Of a stretch of DNA of 64,000 nt, positions 22,956 to 33,549 are shown in pieces; within the stretch, counting starts at the first letter, position 1, and each line of letters begins with the position of its first letter. Made by a program: the position numbers and the translations under genes. Source of the DNA: Plectosphaerella cucumerina (Eukaryota; Ascomycota; Sordariomycetes; Glomerellales; Plectosphaerellaceae); NCBI GenBank assembly GCA_020746995.1, contig JAGPXD010000004.1:2852001-2916000 (forward strand), read 5' to 3'. Below the pieces are notes generated by a model, which worked only from the letters and a program-made list of their open reading frames with translations, made no database searches and was not told where the DNA came from.

Positions 22956-22970
22956 CTGCTGCTGCTGCTG
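22956..22970. repeat. (CTG)5 microsatellite
   Basis: Five perfect CTG units in non-coding sequence upstream of TAD2. Confidence 0.7.
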
Positions 22971-23855
22971 TGTTTCTAGGCCGACGTCCGCGAGAGAGAA
23001 TCTTGTAAAGGAGTAAACACCCGAGACGCCTTCAAGAAGCGGCGGCTCGAGACAAACGCAAGATATGGACAATAGGGGAAGACTCAGACGGCCAACGAAA
23101 GATGCCTGTTGGCTGTCCTCACACGCAGGAGCCCTACCTACGTCTGGGGGTCACAAACGGCTCCCTCTCGGCTTTCTACTGCACTTCCGAAACCGCCTGC
23201 TTGGTGTTAAAGGGTTTACCCTGTGCTGTATGTCTCAGGGGGAGCCGAATGATCAAAGAGTCAAGAGTCAATGAGATGGCGTCTAGCTGACTGACTCTAC
23301 ATTTGAAAACCACTGTCCGATGAGTGTCAAAGAGAATTTCGGGAGGTGAGGAGTGGAGCAAACACGCTGTCACGTGATGTTGGAGACACCACCAGGCGCC
23401 TCTTCTGACTCCGACCGCCACCATTGATGCCCCTGGTGGCTTTGGCTTCATTCTATGAGGACGACTTGCAGCAGTGGAAGGGGACGATTATTCCGGTCAA
23501 ATCGGGGATGTATTCGAAAAAGTGGCGGGCGAGATGCGCCTCTGCAACTTCCTACTGCAACACTGAACACTCCTCGATCTCCATCTCCATCACCTCTCCA
23601 TCCCTCCAAACCCCCAAATGCCACCACACCGACTGACCAGTATTATGCCGGCCCCCAGCACCCACCAAGCGTAGGTAGACCAGAGGACCTAAAGAAGAGA
23701 AGAACAGAGGGGTATCTCAAAAACCAAAAGCTCCCAAAAATGCTACAGCGTACCCGTCAAGATCCGACCCGCGAACGGCGTCGGAGGGTAGCAGCAAAGC
23801 AAAACAAACCGCTTCCTAAAATTGAACCAAGACACGTGAAACGGAAGACGCCCAG

Positions 23856-26141
23856 CTAGATATTCCACTGAGTGAGCGCGCGGGACAACCCAAAGGCCGC
23901 CAGGCGCCCAACAGCTGATATCGGCCGGTGGTGATCCATCTGGCGGCAAGCTTCGTGATGCTGTGCCGACGGCCGCCCAGCCCCGCCTGGACAGAATTGC
24001 TGCCAGGCGGTGGAGGGCGGGCCATGTTTTTCGTCTTGGTCCGAGGAGGACGGTAGGGGAGTGGTTCCGCAGATTCTCTGTTCCGGGGAGGACGCGAGCT
24101 CGGCGATGACGGCCTTGGGGAGGAAGACCGACCCGAGGACCAGGAGGCCGAGCGCGAATTGTACGAGGCACAGGGCCAGGGGGGAGGGCAGTCCCGACGC
24201 GAGGACTCCGAGAGCGATCAGGACATCGATGGAGTGCGCGGGCTTCTGCTGCGGCTGCTGCTGCAGCTTCTGCACCGACGACTGCTGAAGGCCACGACGG
24301 ACCTTCTCGACATCCTGGGCTCCCGGGACGCCATCGAAGCGTCCCACACCGCGGGAAATCCTTGTCGTGGGTGACGACGGAGTGACGTGGTGCGACTCGA
24401 CGATGAGACCGCTGTTGACAACTCCAGCGCTGGTAGAACGGGTAGCATACACCTCGACCGAGGCATGCAGCGTTCGTTCCCTTGTAGCAGCGACTACTGC
24501 AGATGATACAGCAGGTACCGCAACCGCGGACTGGTTCACCGTGGCATCGCCGCCAGCACGCTCCGACGTAGCAATGACTGCCGAGGAGCCGCGACTGGTC
24601 TGTAGTGGCCTTGAGCGCTCAACGCCGGCCTCTCTCAAGAGAGGTGCGGCTCGTGAGGCACCAGAGGCACACTGATCGTCGATTCCTCCACGTGAAGCGC
24701 CCTGAGGTCGTGTTCGCCTAGCATCTGCGTCGGCTGGTGTCGTAGAGAGATGAACGGACGGTGATTGTCCCGGGTTAGGTGCGTAACGCTCCTGGCCGTG
24801 ACCTGTAGCCACGGCCGTTCCGCCGGAGTTCTGGACGCCTCCAATCAAGGAGGAGGAAGCTCCCGTGTTGGCAACGACGCCATCAGGTGCATTCGACTCG
24901 GGCCTGTCTCGCCTCCTTACGAACTGCTGGTCCTTGACGTTCTGGCCGCCGTGCGTTACGCGCGGACCTGGCACAGAGTACTCCGGAACCTGCTGCAGCG
25001 GCGCAGGGGAGACCGCCGGCTCGCGAACGGTACCATACGAGTCCGACGCGGATACCATGCCAATGTCGTTGACAGGCATGCTCTCGTCGTCGACGAAGCT
25101 GGACGTCGGAGAGAACAGGTTGAAGTCGACGTAGTCGGTACCAGCGGCTCCAGAAGCCATGTACGGCAGAGCCGGGGCAGGCGCGCTGGATGCGGCGTAG
25201 TCTTGGACGTGCGAGAAGGACGCGTCCTGAACAGCAGGCACGCTGGAGATCGGGGAGAAGTGGCCAGCGGGGTCGAAGAAGAAGTCGTAGTTGTCCGGAA
25301 TGGTGGCGAGGGACTCGTCAAAGTCGATGAACGAGTTCCATGGGTCTTGTGCCATTGCGGCATCCATCTCGAGCAGGTCAAGGTCGAGGTCGACCATGGC
25401 GGGATCCAAGAAGAAAGAGGCATCATCTGCCGACGGGAAGCTCTGTGGTGGTGACGGAGCTGTCGGTGGTGGTGTTGCCTGCTTGGTCTTCTTGGCTACC
25501 GTCTTGGACCTGACAGTGGACTGTGATGGGGCCTGTGCCGCCGGGGTCGCGCCGGAGCTGCGCTTCTTGTGGCTGGGGTCGCAGCGGATCTTCTTCTTCT
25601 TGCAAGCGTCGCATGCCTTGATGATGCGCATCAGATGGGCATGGTCCCTCTGTTCCTTGGTCTTGCAGCCCCTGGAGGCCGAGTTCGTGACATCGCGGCC
25701 GTCCTTGGTCATGATCTTCATGCCGGGGATGTTTGAGAAGTCAGGGGGTGAGGCGCGGGCGACGGGGCTCTTCTTGGAGACGACGGCAGGGGTCGAGGCC
25801 GAGGTAGAAGCAGCCTGGGGCCAGCTCCAGTTGGATAGAGCGGGGGAGACGAAGCTGGAGCTGTAGCCGGAGTCCTGAGCAGGGCTCGACTCGGCAGACG
25901 AGGTGGCCATGCTGGGGACGGAGTAGTAGCGGAACGACTCGCCGGTGGCGTGCGAGTAGTTGAAGAAATCCATGGAGACAAAGGTGCGCTTCTCCTGGAG
26001 AGAGGCGGACCCGGGAACGTAAGCGTTGATCAGGTCATCCAGCTCCTGAGTGCCCAGGGCAGGGCAGAACTGGAGAGGGGAGTTGAAGGTGGGTTGGGAT
26101 ACCGAGAATCCCTGAGCCATGTTGCGAGACATGACGGGCAT
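23856..26141 (-). CDS. Protein with half zinc-cluster motif and C-terminal hydrophobic segment
   Basis: Single long frame; from the ATG at 26141 it encodes 761 residues (in-frame ATGs at 26132 and 26120 are alternatives). Residues 57-67 or so contain FFNYSHATGES, then a Ser-rich stretch. A basic block holds C177-xx-C180-KKKKIR-C187, the exact first half of a Zn(II)2Cys6 cluster, but the second C-xx-C-x6-C half is absent and a Ser/Lys/Gln-rich linker follows. An acidic, Asp-rich region (FFLDPAMVDLDLDLLEMD) could act in transactivation. Residues about 638-680 are strongly hydrophobic and long enough for one or two membrane passes. A membrane-anchored regulatory protein is an inference; the motif could also simply bind nucleic acid through its lysines. 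The extreme C-terminus may be affected by an unseen intron. Confidence 0.7.
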   Translation of the reverse strand: MPVMSRNMAQGFSVSQPTFNSPLQFCPALGTQELDDLINAYVPGSASLQEKRTFVSMDFFNYSHATGESFRYYSVPSMATSSAESSPAQDSGYSSSFVSPALSNWSWPQAASTSASTPAVVSKKSPVARASPPDFSNIPGMKIMTKDGRDVTNSASRGCKTKEQRDHAHLMRIIKACDACKKKKIRCDPSHKKRSSGATPAAQAPSQSTVRSKTVAKKTKQATPPPTAPSPPQSFPSADDASFFLDPAMVDLDLDLLEMDAAMAQDPWNSFIDFDESLATIPDNYDFFFDPAGHFSPISSVPAVQDASFSHVQDYAASSAPAPALPYMASGAAGTDYVDFNLFSPTSSFVDDESMPVNDIGMVSASDSYGTVREPAVSPAPLQQVPEYSVPGPRVTHGGQNVKDQQFVRRRDRPESNAPDGVVANTGASSSLIGGVQNSGGTAVATGHGQERYAPNPGQSPSVHLSTTPADADARRTRPQGASRGGIDDQCASGASRAAPLLREAGVERSRPLQTSRGSSAVIATSERAGGDATVNQSAVAVPAVSSAVVAATRERTLHASVEVYATRSTSAGVVNSGLIVESHHVTPSSPTTRISRGVGRFDGVPGAQDVEKVRRGLQQSSVQKLQQQPQQKPAHSIDVLIALGVLASGLPSPLALCLVQFALGLLVLGSVFLPKAVIAELASSPEQRICGTTPLPSSSDQDEKHGPPSTAWQQFCPGGAGRPSAQHHEACRQMDHHRPISAVGRLAAFGLSRALTQWNI

Positions 26142-27848
26142 TTCTCCCGTTGCGGCTCTACGATGAATGATGTGACGATGAATCGTGCTGATTATCGCGG
26201 TTGGGCGAGAGGACAAGTTGCTGCTTGTCGTCGTTGGGGGTTGGATCGAGGGTCTGACAGGGAGGCCGCCGGATGACACCAGGAACACGACTGGCGGTCT
26301 ATAGCCAGAGATGAAAGCGGTGCTGTTACGGAGGTGAAGCCTGAGAGGAGGGGACCATGAGATTCAGAGAACACTATCGTGTTTAGACTGCTGAGGACCA
26401 ACCTTGTTCAGAGGCTGTCTGTCGTTCTTTCGATGAGGGTGTGAGCTGGGGGCTGAGTGTGCTTTGAGCTGGTTGTACCAGTGAGGTAGAGTCGAGGTTT
26501 GGGGACGGAGATTTCGGGAAACCGGAAGAGAAGCCGGCAAAGTCAAGTCAACTTTGACTAATTTAGCAGTCTTGTGATCCGGACGTCGAATGTATCGCGT
26601 CTTGATCGGTCTGGTCTGGGGTCGAAAAAAGATGAGGGGGAAGGGGAACCAGTCTGGACGGGCCGGAGAGGAGTCAGGGACGGTATTTCACTGAGCCCAT
26701 CCTCAGCCCAGCACCGCCAGCGCCCAGTGCAACTTTCGCCAGCGCCCACCCAAGGCGCAGCACGGGGAAGGTGCAGAGGCATCACGCCTCGTCGGCGAGA
26801 TGAATCTGGTTTAGCGTCTGACGGCCGGCGTACCCACGTCTGGCCAATAATAAGCGTGAGAGGACACAGGGCGGGTCACCCGCTGTATCGTCATTGGTCG
26901 CCCTCACGGTTTCATGCAGCACCCGGCCCAGGGTTTTCGGCGAGCATGAGGCGTCCTGATTCGCCAATGGGTTCTGGAGTGCACATCACGTGACCCGAGT
27001 GAGTCAACCTCCAGAGGCCAATCTCCCATCTGGGCCCGGGTGTCTAACCCCGTTGGGGCCGCCAATATCCGCGTGGTGGGTGAAGCCGCTCCCGGTACGA
27101 GCTAGATCGTTATCTCACCCCCGCAGAGCCGCCAGGTGTGCCGTGATGCCCGAGTATCGCGACTTGCATCCAATTCCTTCGGTCCCGTCTGGAGGTTGGG
27201 GAGATCTGCGTAAGCACCAATGCAGGAATGGGTGGTCTCATGTTGTCGTATTCCCACACCTGCACTCTTTCAGATACGGACTCGGTGTCGATGGCCCCCA
27301 CACTTTCCCCGGCCGGATGGTGGTGGTACGTGGACGTGACGTTGCAGCCTGGAGATGCCAGAGGTGACGCATCCTAGCGGTGTGCATGCGATGAGTCTTT
27401 GGTTCTATGGTGAGACTTTATTGTATGCAGGGCAATTTGAAACGGGAAGGGTGTTCACCTTCCCAATGGTCCGCGACTTGGAGCTGCGGCAGACGTACTC
27501 GTGATACTTGACGACCAGGACCATGCAGATGGTCAAGAACAAGACCATACACAGGCTAAAGCACGAAAGCATAGAGCTAGGCTCAGCTCAAGCTATGAGT
27601 AAGCTTTATTTGTAGTTGAAGCACTACAATCATGACGAACGACCAACCAATTCACAACTTAAGCATCCATCTCTCCCAAGGCTTCACAGCCAAGGCTCCA
27701 GGTCAAAGCATGACCGCATATGAACACAAATCAAAGTCTTCTTGTCGGCCGAGAGCCTCTCTCGTCTAACTCCGCCCACTGAGATATACACACGCAGCAT
27801 TCCCCCTTCCCCAGCTGCCCACGCCCCTCTTCCTGCCCTACATCCCCT
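26142..27848. other. Spacer between the half-zinc-cluster gene and complex I gene
   Basis: The right end of this stretch holds the 3' part of the complex I gene, and the left end the promoter of the gene at 23856-26141. One small open frame with a hydrophobic segment lies at 27405-27572 on the minus strand and is listed separately. Otherwise nothing coding is seen. Confidence 0.45.
27405..27572 (-). CDS. Possible 55-residue single-span microprotein
   Basis: An ATG-to-stop frame of 56 codons. The peptide begins MLSCFSLCMVLFLTICMVLVV, a clean 19-residue hydrophobic helix, followed by a basic segment (KYHEYVCRSSKSR) and an AATAAA-like motif overlapping its end. Frames this short arise by chance, and there is no supporting homologue I can recall. 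Confidence 0.22.
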   Translation of the reverse strand: MLSCFSLCMVLFLTICMVLVVKYHEYVCRSSKSRTIGKVNTLPVSNCPAYNKVSP

Positions 27849-28613
27849 CTATGCCTTCGTCCTCTCGGCCTCCAGTTCCCTCTCGGCCTGCCGGTAGTAC
27901 TTGGCCGTGTCGACGCCATGCTGGTTGTGGTTGACAAAGTTGAACCACGGCAGCACGCCCATGAAGAGCGCAGAGTACCGCGACTGCCGGGCCGCCACGC
28001 CCTGCATGTGCGGCGTCAGGGAGCTCTCGCCGTACAGCGGCTCGCCGCGCTTGACCTTGTCGACCATCTCCCGCATGTCCATCTCGACCTCGCGGGCGTT
28101 CTCGGTGGCGCCGTAGAATCTCACTGTCGGTGGTGTCAGTCTCAAGGTTCGGCTTTGGGTGCCAGGCGACGTACGGCTGGATCGCTGGTAGAAGTAGAGG
28201 AAACCGCCAGTCAGGCCGATGGCTCCGGCCAGGCGGAGCACGGGCGCGAAACCACCCTTGCCGACGTGCGAGGGCGAGAACCTCTCCATGAACAGGAGGG
28301 CCGCGGGGCCAAAAGCCGCCGCTACAGCGCCGTGGACGTAGTCCGAGGGGCGAGCATAGCCGATGACGCGCCTGAAGTGCCTAAAAACCCAATCGATCCT
28401 CCGTCAGCTTCCAATTCCTTCGCTTCATCGTCGTCTCGGGGGGGATATCGTCGTACGGGTCGTTGTCGATGAGCTGTGCGAGGCCATCGTTAGCTTTCCC
28501 TCGTCCAATGGCACGGCCGGGATTTCCAAGCCCATTGGGATGCGGCGACGTACCGGGTAGTCGCTCTGAACTGTCTTGGACAGCGCGTAGGTGGTGCTTG
28601 GTGTGTTCGACAT
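27849..28613 (-). CDS. nuo20.9: NADH:ubiquinone oxidoreductase 20.9 kDa subunit (complex I)
   Basis: Exons 28613-28554 (60 nt), 28473-28457 (17 nt), 28380-28175 and 28123-27849 give 185 residues. The sequence begins MSNTPSTTYALSKTVQSDYP, continues LIDNDP and HFRRVIGYARPSDYVHG, has hydrophobic helices about residues 45-85 (AAAFGPAALLF and the GAIGLTGGFLYFY stretch), then FYGATENAREVEMDMREMV and a C-terminal FNFVNHNQHGVDTAKYY. This matches the fungal 20.9/21 kDa (NUXM) accessory subunit of the inner-membrane complex I. Intron donors are GTACGT, GTACGA and GTACGT; intron lengths are 80, 76 and 51 bp. The 17-nt second exon is needed to read IDNDP-HF. The start codon lies 282 bp from that of the divergent CSM3, so the two probably share a promoter region. 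Confidence 0.93.
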
Positions 28614-28895
28614 GTTTGCGGTCGCCAATTCGCCGTCAAAGCTGTGTCAATTGCGCCGCCGGGCCTGTAGTTGAAGGTTGAGATGGTCCTGGCCTACGAG
28701 GGTCGTTGAAGCCGAAGAGTCTGCCTCAGGCCGGAATGTTCGACTTATGTAAGCAGACGCCGGGCAAGGGAGCTGGTGTGGGGTCGCTGGCCAGCCCATT
28801 AACCACGACGCGTCGTTCAATTAACCAGACGCGCCGGACTACGATTTCGAGACTTTGGCACCCCTCGGCAACTTTCGATAATCACGATCCTCAAA

Positions 28896-29886
28896 ATGGC
28901 GCCCGATGTTGCACAACCGTACGATGATCTCGACGACTTCAACCTCGATGGTTTCGAAGATGACCCTTTCCGCTCCCCGAGTCCTCAGCCGGACAAGAGC
29001 CAACAAGACAAGTCGAAGAAGCGCAAGACGGATGGCCTCGGCATTGACGAAGAAGTCGACGTGAACAAGCGCGCAAGAGTACCTAGAGTCAAGCTCGATG
29101 AGTCCCGGCTTCTTTCGGAAGATGGCATTCCCAACCTCCGAGCGCGCGCGGGAAACCTCAAGCTCAAGGGCAAGGGTCACGAGGTCCGCAACTGAAGTCC
29201 ATTCCCAATTACCCCCTCCATGTGCTCATATTGTTTGCGCCTACCAGTTCTCCGACGCCGCCCGACTCCTCTCCTTCTATCAATACTGGCTCGACGACCT
29301 CTTCCCCAAGGCCAAGTTCCTCGATGCGCTGGCCATGGTTGAAAAGGCTGGCCATAAGCGTGCTCTTACCAGCAAGCGAGTAGCTTGGATCGATGAGGGC
29401 AAGCCCAGGTCCTCAGTAATGGCAGATGACGAAGATTTCCCCCCTGAGGAAGCCCCGGCAGCTATCGCACCAGCAGCAGACGAGGCACGGCCAAAGACGC
29501 CCGCTCCCGTCGGTACAACAACAGCGGCCGACGACGTGCCAGACGACGAAGAGGACATCTACGGCGCCACGCCGATTCGGCCAAAACCCGTCAGCGTCCC
29601 CATCAGACCTGCGATGGAGCCGGACGACGACGACGATCTGGACGCACTGATGGCGGAGGCAGAGGCAGACTCGCGACGGACGCAGGCACCACCGAACGGG
29701 AAGACCGCTCAGGCCCCTGCGGACGATGATGACGACGACCTAGATGCGTTGATGGCCGAGGCAGACGCGGACATGCAGCGGAATTCAAATGGGGCAAAGG
29801 GCAAGGCAGTCGAGAAGGCCAGCGCACCAGCTGACGATTTTGCCGATGACGAGGCGGCCATGGCAGAAATGGGTGGGCTGTGGTAG
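28896..29886 (+). CDS. CSM3: Replication fork protection component Csm3/Swi3
   Basis: Exons 28896-29183 and 29248-29886 give 308 residues. The Swi3 domain (about residues 65-150) is clear: RVPRVKLDESRLLSEDGIPNLR, then across the intron FSDAARLLSFYQYWLDDLFPKAKFLDALAMVEKAGHKR. Csm3/Swi3 (animal TIPIN) pairs with Tof1/Swi1 to stabilise stalled replication forks and support checkpoint signalling and cohesion. The C-terminal half is acidic and disordered, with two copies of a DDDDLDALMAEA(E/D)AD unit at about residues 215-225 and 250-260 that may be a repeated binding motif. The 64-bp intron has a less usual GTCCGC donor but frame and conservation support it. Confidence 0.92.
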
Positions 29887-30248
29887 CTGGTGCCTGGCAG
29901 TAATGATTTATGACCTCTTCCTTCTGCTCCACCATGTGTCCATGCCACCGTTGGAGTATGCTCTCAAACTTCCCACAATAATTCGTGTAGGCTTGCTATC
30001 AGACCTCAGCATAGGCCGCCGGCATAGAGAATGTCTGGATCACATGAACTATACTACTGTAGATAACATCACATGGCATCAAGTGGAACAGGCGTGTCGT
30101 GCAAGTCATCAATTCTTATACTGTTACACCAGGTCGTCTTGCCATACGACACTCGCTGCTGCTTGGGGCCGGGCCTCCAAATTGCGCCTTTACAAAAACA
30201 AACGCTTCCCAGTTTTGTCTGCCAGGCCCGCCGGAAACCATCCCAGAA
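29887..30248. other. Convergent 3' region of CSM3 and hacA
   Basis: Untranslated sequence between CSM3 and the end of the longer hacA frame. It probably holds both transcript ends. Confidence 0.45.
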
Positions 30249-30579
30249 TCAGCAAGTGCGCAAACATTCCTCTCCCTCCCCCGCCAGTGGTCCACCTCTC
30301 CTCTTTTGTTGGAGGGCGGCCGCCGCGGTTGTCGTCAATGTATAGGTATATCTGGCCGGTGCGTTTTGGGAGCTCGCCTCGGGTGATGATGGGGGTCGTG
30401 GAAGCCGACCCTTTTGGATCAGCTTCCGCTCTTCGACTCGGAGAGCCCAGAGCAACGTCATGAGGACTTCACGTGAGGGCAACGGGTTGCCATTCAACCA
30501 CGTCTGCGTGTCGCGTTGCGCGTCGCGCGTGACCGCTGCTGCCTCTGCCTCCAGACCGCCCACCCGAGACTCGCTGCCC

Positions 30580-31869
30580 TCAGACACCAACCGCAAGGCC
30601 TCCATCGTCGCATCCATAAGAGGACGCGCCAGATTGGGGCTGCAGGTTAGGATTTTCTGAAGAGACTTGAGTCTCAGAGTAGGAGATGTGGTGGCCGAAG
30701 AGCGGGTCCGCTGCGTCATGCTGCGCGATCGCGTCGGCGGCGAGGGCACTGTTGACCTCGTCGTGGAGGAACTCTGTGATGTCGAACGGGTCGACCGAGA
30801 GGAAGGACGAGTCACCAGCCATATAATCGTTCTCGTAATCGACTGAGTTGGGGGAAGAGAGAAGCCCGCTTTCAAGGACATAGCGATCTGCATCAAAGGC
30901 CTCTGACAGGCCGAAATGACTGCTGTTGAAGTGATCATCAACAGCTGCAGACACTGGGTCCAGGCAGGGTGCAGGGGTGACTGGGTGGCCATCCAGGACC
31001 GCGGCATCTCCTCCGACTGACACTGCAGGTCGCACAACATCGCAGCAGGACGTTGTGTCATGTCGGAGGAGACGTCGGCGGGCGCCGGCGTGGTCACGGA
31101 GTCATCCTGCATCTCCGCCTCATCGGCCTCGGCGACCGGGGAGAGGGCGGGTGAGAGTGATGCGGGGTTGACGGTGACGTTGGGTTGCGTCGAGTTGATG
31201 AGCTCGTCGACGAGGGATGCCTGGCTCTCGGGAGTGCGCAGGCCGTCGCGGGAACCGAAGAGGTCCTGCGACAGGGTGACGGGGGTACCCGAGTGGAAAG
31301 AGTCGAAGGGAGACGAGGAGCGTGCGCCAGAATCGCGGCGGAACTTCTTGAGCTCCTCGGCGAGCAGCAGGTTTGCTTGCCTGGCGTGGTTCAGGGCGGC
31401 CTCGAGCTCCTTGTTCTTCTTCTCGAGGGCCTCGACTTCGAGCCTCTTGCGCTCACGGGATGACTGAGCGGCGCGGCGGTTACGGAGAACACGCTCGACG
31501 CGCCTCTGCTCCTTCTCGTCTTCCGTCTTGGCCCGTTTCCTGATAGAGGTGTAAGCAAGTGGGTAGGGTCATGATGTCACGAGGGTATGGAGCTTACCTG
31601 GGAGGCAGGTTGGTCTTGGGCTCTGGGAGGACTTGACCCCACGACTTGCGCTTCTTGGTGGCCTTCTTGCCATCGGCGGCGGGTGACGGGGCGGTGGACG
31701 CGTTGTCGTCTTCCGCGCCGTCCTCGCCACAGTCGGGGGGCGTCATCATCTCTGTCGGGTCCATGGTCTGGGTCTCGAAGAGGGAGGGGTACGAGTCGCC
31801 AGGGGTCGAGATGAAGGACTCGGCGGGCGAGTCCTCGAACTTGATGGGCTGATCCCAAGAGGTGGCCAT
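30580..31869 (-). CDS. hacA: HacA/Hac1 bZIP factor of the unfolded protein response
   Basis: Exon 1 is 31869-31598; a conventional 58-bp intron follows (31540-31597, GTAAGC...CAG); exon 2 then runs to the stop at 30580 if an unconventional intron near 31006-31025 is removed. The start MATSWDQPIKFEDSPAESF and KKRKSWGQVLPEPKTNLPPRKR are diagnostic of HacA. The basic region has N111-x7-R119 (NRRAAQSSR) and is followed by a leucine zipper to about residue 155. ER stress activates Ire1, which cuts the mRNA within the conserved CDLQCQSEE segment. With a 20-nt excision the product is 403 residues and ends in an acidic FDITEFLHDE...GCDDGGLAVGV tail. Unspliced, the frame runs on to 30249 (520 residues). 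Expression is therefore expected to be controlled by this splice. Confidence 0.9.
31006..31025 (-). other. Predicted Ire1-dependent unconventional intron of hacA
   Basis: On the minus strand the conserved CTG^CAGTGTCAGTCGG sequence gives the 5' cleavage site (after 31026). To move from the upstream bZIP frame into the downstream FDITEFLHDE frame, a length of 2 modulo 3 must be removed; 20 nt (31006-31025) or 23 nt both work. The 5' site fits the CNG^NNGN loop rule. The best-looking 3' loop (CCG^CGGT, cut after 31002) would give 24 nt and no frame change, so the 3' boundary is not settled by eye. Confidence 0.6.
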
Positions 31870-31941
31870 CTTGGAGGGTGATCAAGCTGTGTGGTGGTTT
31901 GGTGTAGTGTGTTTGTGATTTGGTCGGTGGCGGGATTCCAG

Positions 31942-31966
31942 ATCTCGTCTGATAAGATGGAGATCA
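31942..31966. promoter_or_regulatory. Possible leader hairpin upstream of hacA
   Basis: Six-base arms GATCTC and GAGATC separated by 13 bases. Leader stem structures are reported for some fungal hacA mRNAs; this one is short and may be coincidental. Confidence 0.25.
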
Positions 31967-33523
31967 GAAGAGGTGGTGTGTTGGTTGGTGTGTTTGCTGC
32001 AACGAGCGTACAGCAAGCTAGGATGGGTCTCGAGAAATAGAAGGGGAAGGATGACGGCTGCCTAGCTAGACCACATGGTGGTGGCTCGACTCGATGAATG
32101 AGTCAGCCAGGCAGTAGCTGTAAGGGGCGCCGAAAGAGGCTTGGTGGTGATGGGGAAGGTTTGTGAAGAGGACACGGTGGCTTGTTGTCCACGGTCAGGT
32201 GGTCTGGCACAAAAGTCGAGGATCAAGATGCCGGGAAGGAGATGTGGCCTCTCTTTATGAATTGTGGCCACGTTGAGAGCTGGTGCTCGTAAGGGGGCGG
32301 AGGGGGGGCAGGGGTGTGGGCGGGAGGAATGGGGGATGCCTGAGGCAACAGCCACGGGCGCTCCTGCTCCTTGCGTGCTCCGTCCCATCACTCCCTGGTC
32401 CACGTCCCCCCCTCGTCCAAAAGGGTGCCTCCGAGACCCAAGCCAGGGGCTGGATTGTGTGGAGCGGGCTGTGTGGAGCCGAAGGGTCCACCCCAGGCGG
32501 GTACCCCTTTTCAACTCACTTCACACAAGGAAGGAGCGCTGGAGCACACTGCGAGTTCAGGCTGTCTGGCTGTCTTGGGTGTCGCCGGGCCACGACGCCG
32601 ACGGGCCACACACATGCTGCAAGGTTCAGGCCTCCTCTTCCGTCCCCCGACTTGATACAAAGACCACCAATCAGATGCGCAGATCTGCACTCGCGGAAGA
32701 GACGTTGGCCCAGCCGGATTGGGGAACTCGGGCCTGAGTGTGTCCCTGTCCCTTGACGACTTGGGGACTTGGGGCAGCTCGAGGGTGGCGGCCCCACGAA
32801 CCAGAAACACCTGCAGCGGCCCCAGGGCTCGTTTTAGGGAGGCCCGGATAGACAATCGCACGTTCAGTGTCGAGTCGTACCGACACTGACAACGCCCGTC
32901 CCCCTTTCCAGGCTCCTGCTCCCTTGTCGTGAAATGATCTCCAGGGTCGCTTTCCCCCCGCCAGAGGTCCCCCCCAGCCACCCCCAGCACGTGCTCGTCG
33001 TCTACTCTCTTCGTACTTTCTATCAAGGTTGCCAATTTGCCGTAAACCCTTTGGTCATTTCACGAATAGAGTACGGGTACGAAAGTCTCCACGAAGCCCG
33101 GCCCGTTCGCAAGCTCGCCCATCTGTTTGCAACTGCTGCTATCTTGAGTTCAGGGGCGGGCACGCCCACCCGTCATTAATCACTGATAGTATCGTGGCCT
33201 GGGCGCTTTCCGAGAGGGCCGAATATTCAGACCGGATCCCGAGAAAGTCGCCGGCTGACGGCAGCGGCACGAGAGGGGGGAGTTGTTGCGGCTGTAAGAT
33301 TCAGCCCTCCCTCGAAGATCCCTCAAGCCCGATGGCGTCCATTGAGGTCTCACTTGGAGCTCGTCCACCCGTTTTGTCTTACCACACCCTGCATGATGCT
33401 TCCTTTCTTGTCTCTCATAGTCGTCGGGTCAGCCCTCAGTAGTACGCGTAGCGCATTTACTGCATTGCCCACGATGGCGGACTCGCGTTGATACGCGGTT
33501 GGAATGGAGTGCTGCTCGGCCAC

Positions 33524-33549
33524 GCCGCCGCCGCCGCCGCCGCCGCCGC
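33524..33549. repeat. (GCC)8 microsatellite
   Basis: Eight uninterrupted GCC units plus GC, in sequence with no recognised coding function. Confidence 0.85.

Larger units (their letters stand above)
22747..23855. other. TAD2 upstream region
   Basis: Promoter and leader of TAD2. It holds three ACCGTG units at 22810-22827 running into TGACGTGACGACGTC, and a (CTG)5 run at 22956-22970. The part beyond 23300 probably includes the 3' untranslated region of the next gene. No gene recognised. Confidence 0.45.

Noticed and set aside
30249..30579. Separate gene for the hacA distal frame
   Set aside because: It is the continuation of the unspliced hacA frame, as is known for fungal HacA.
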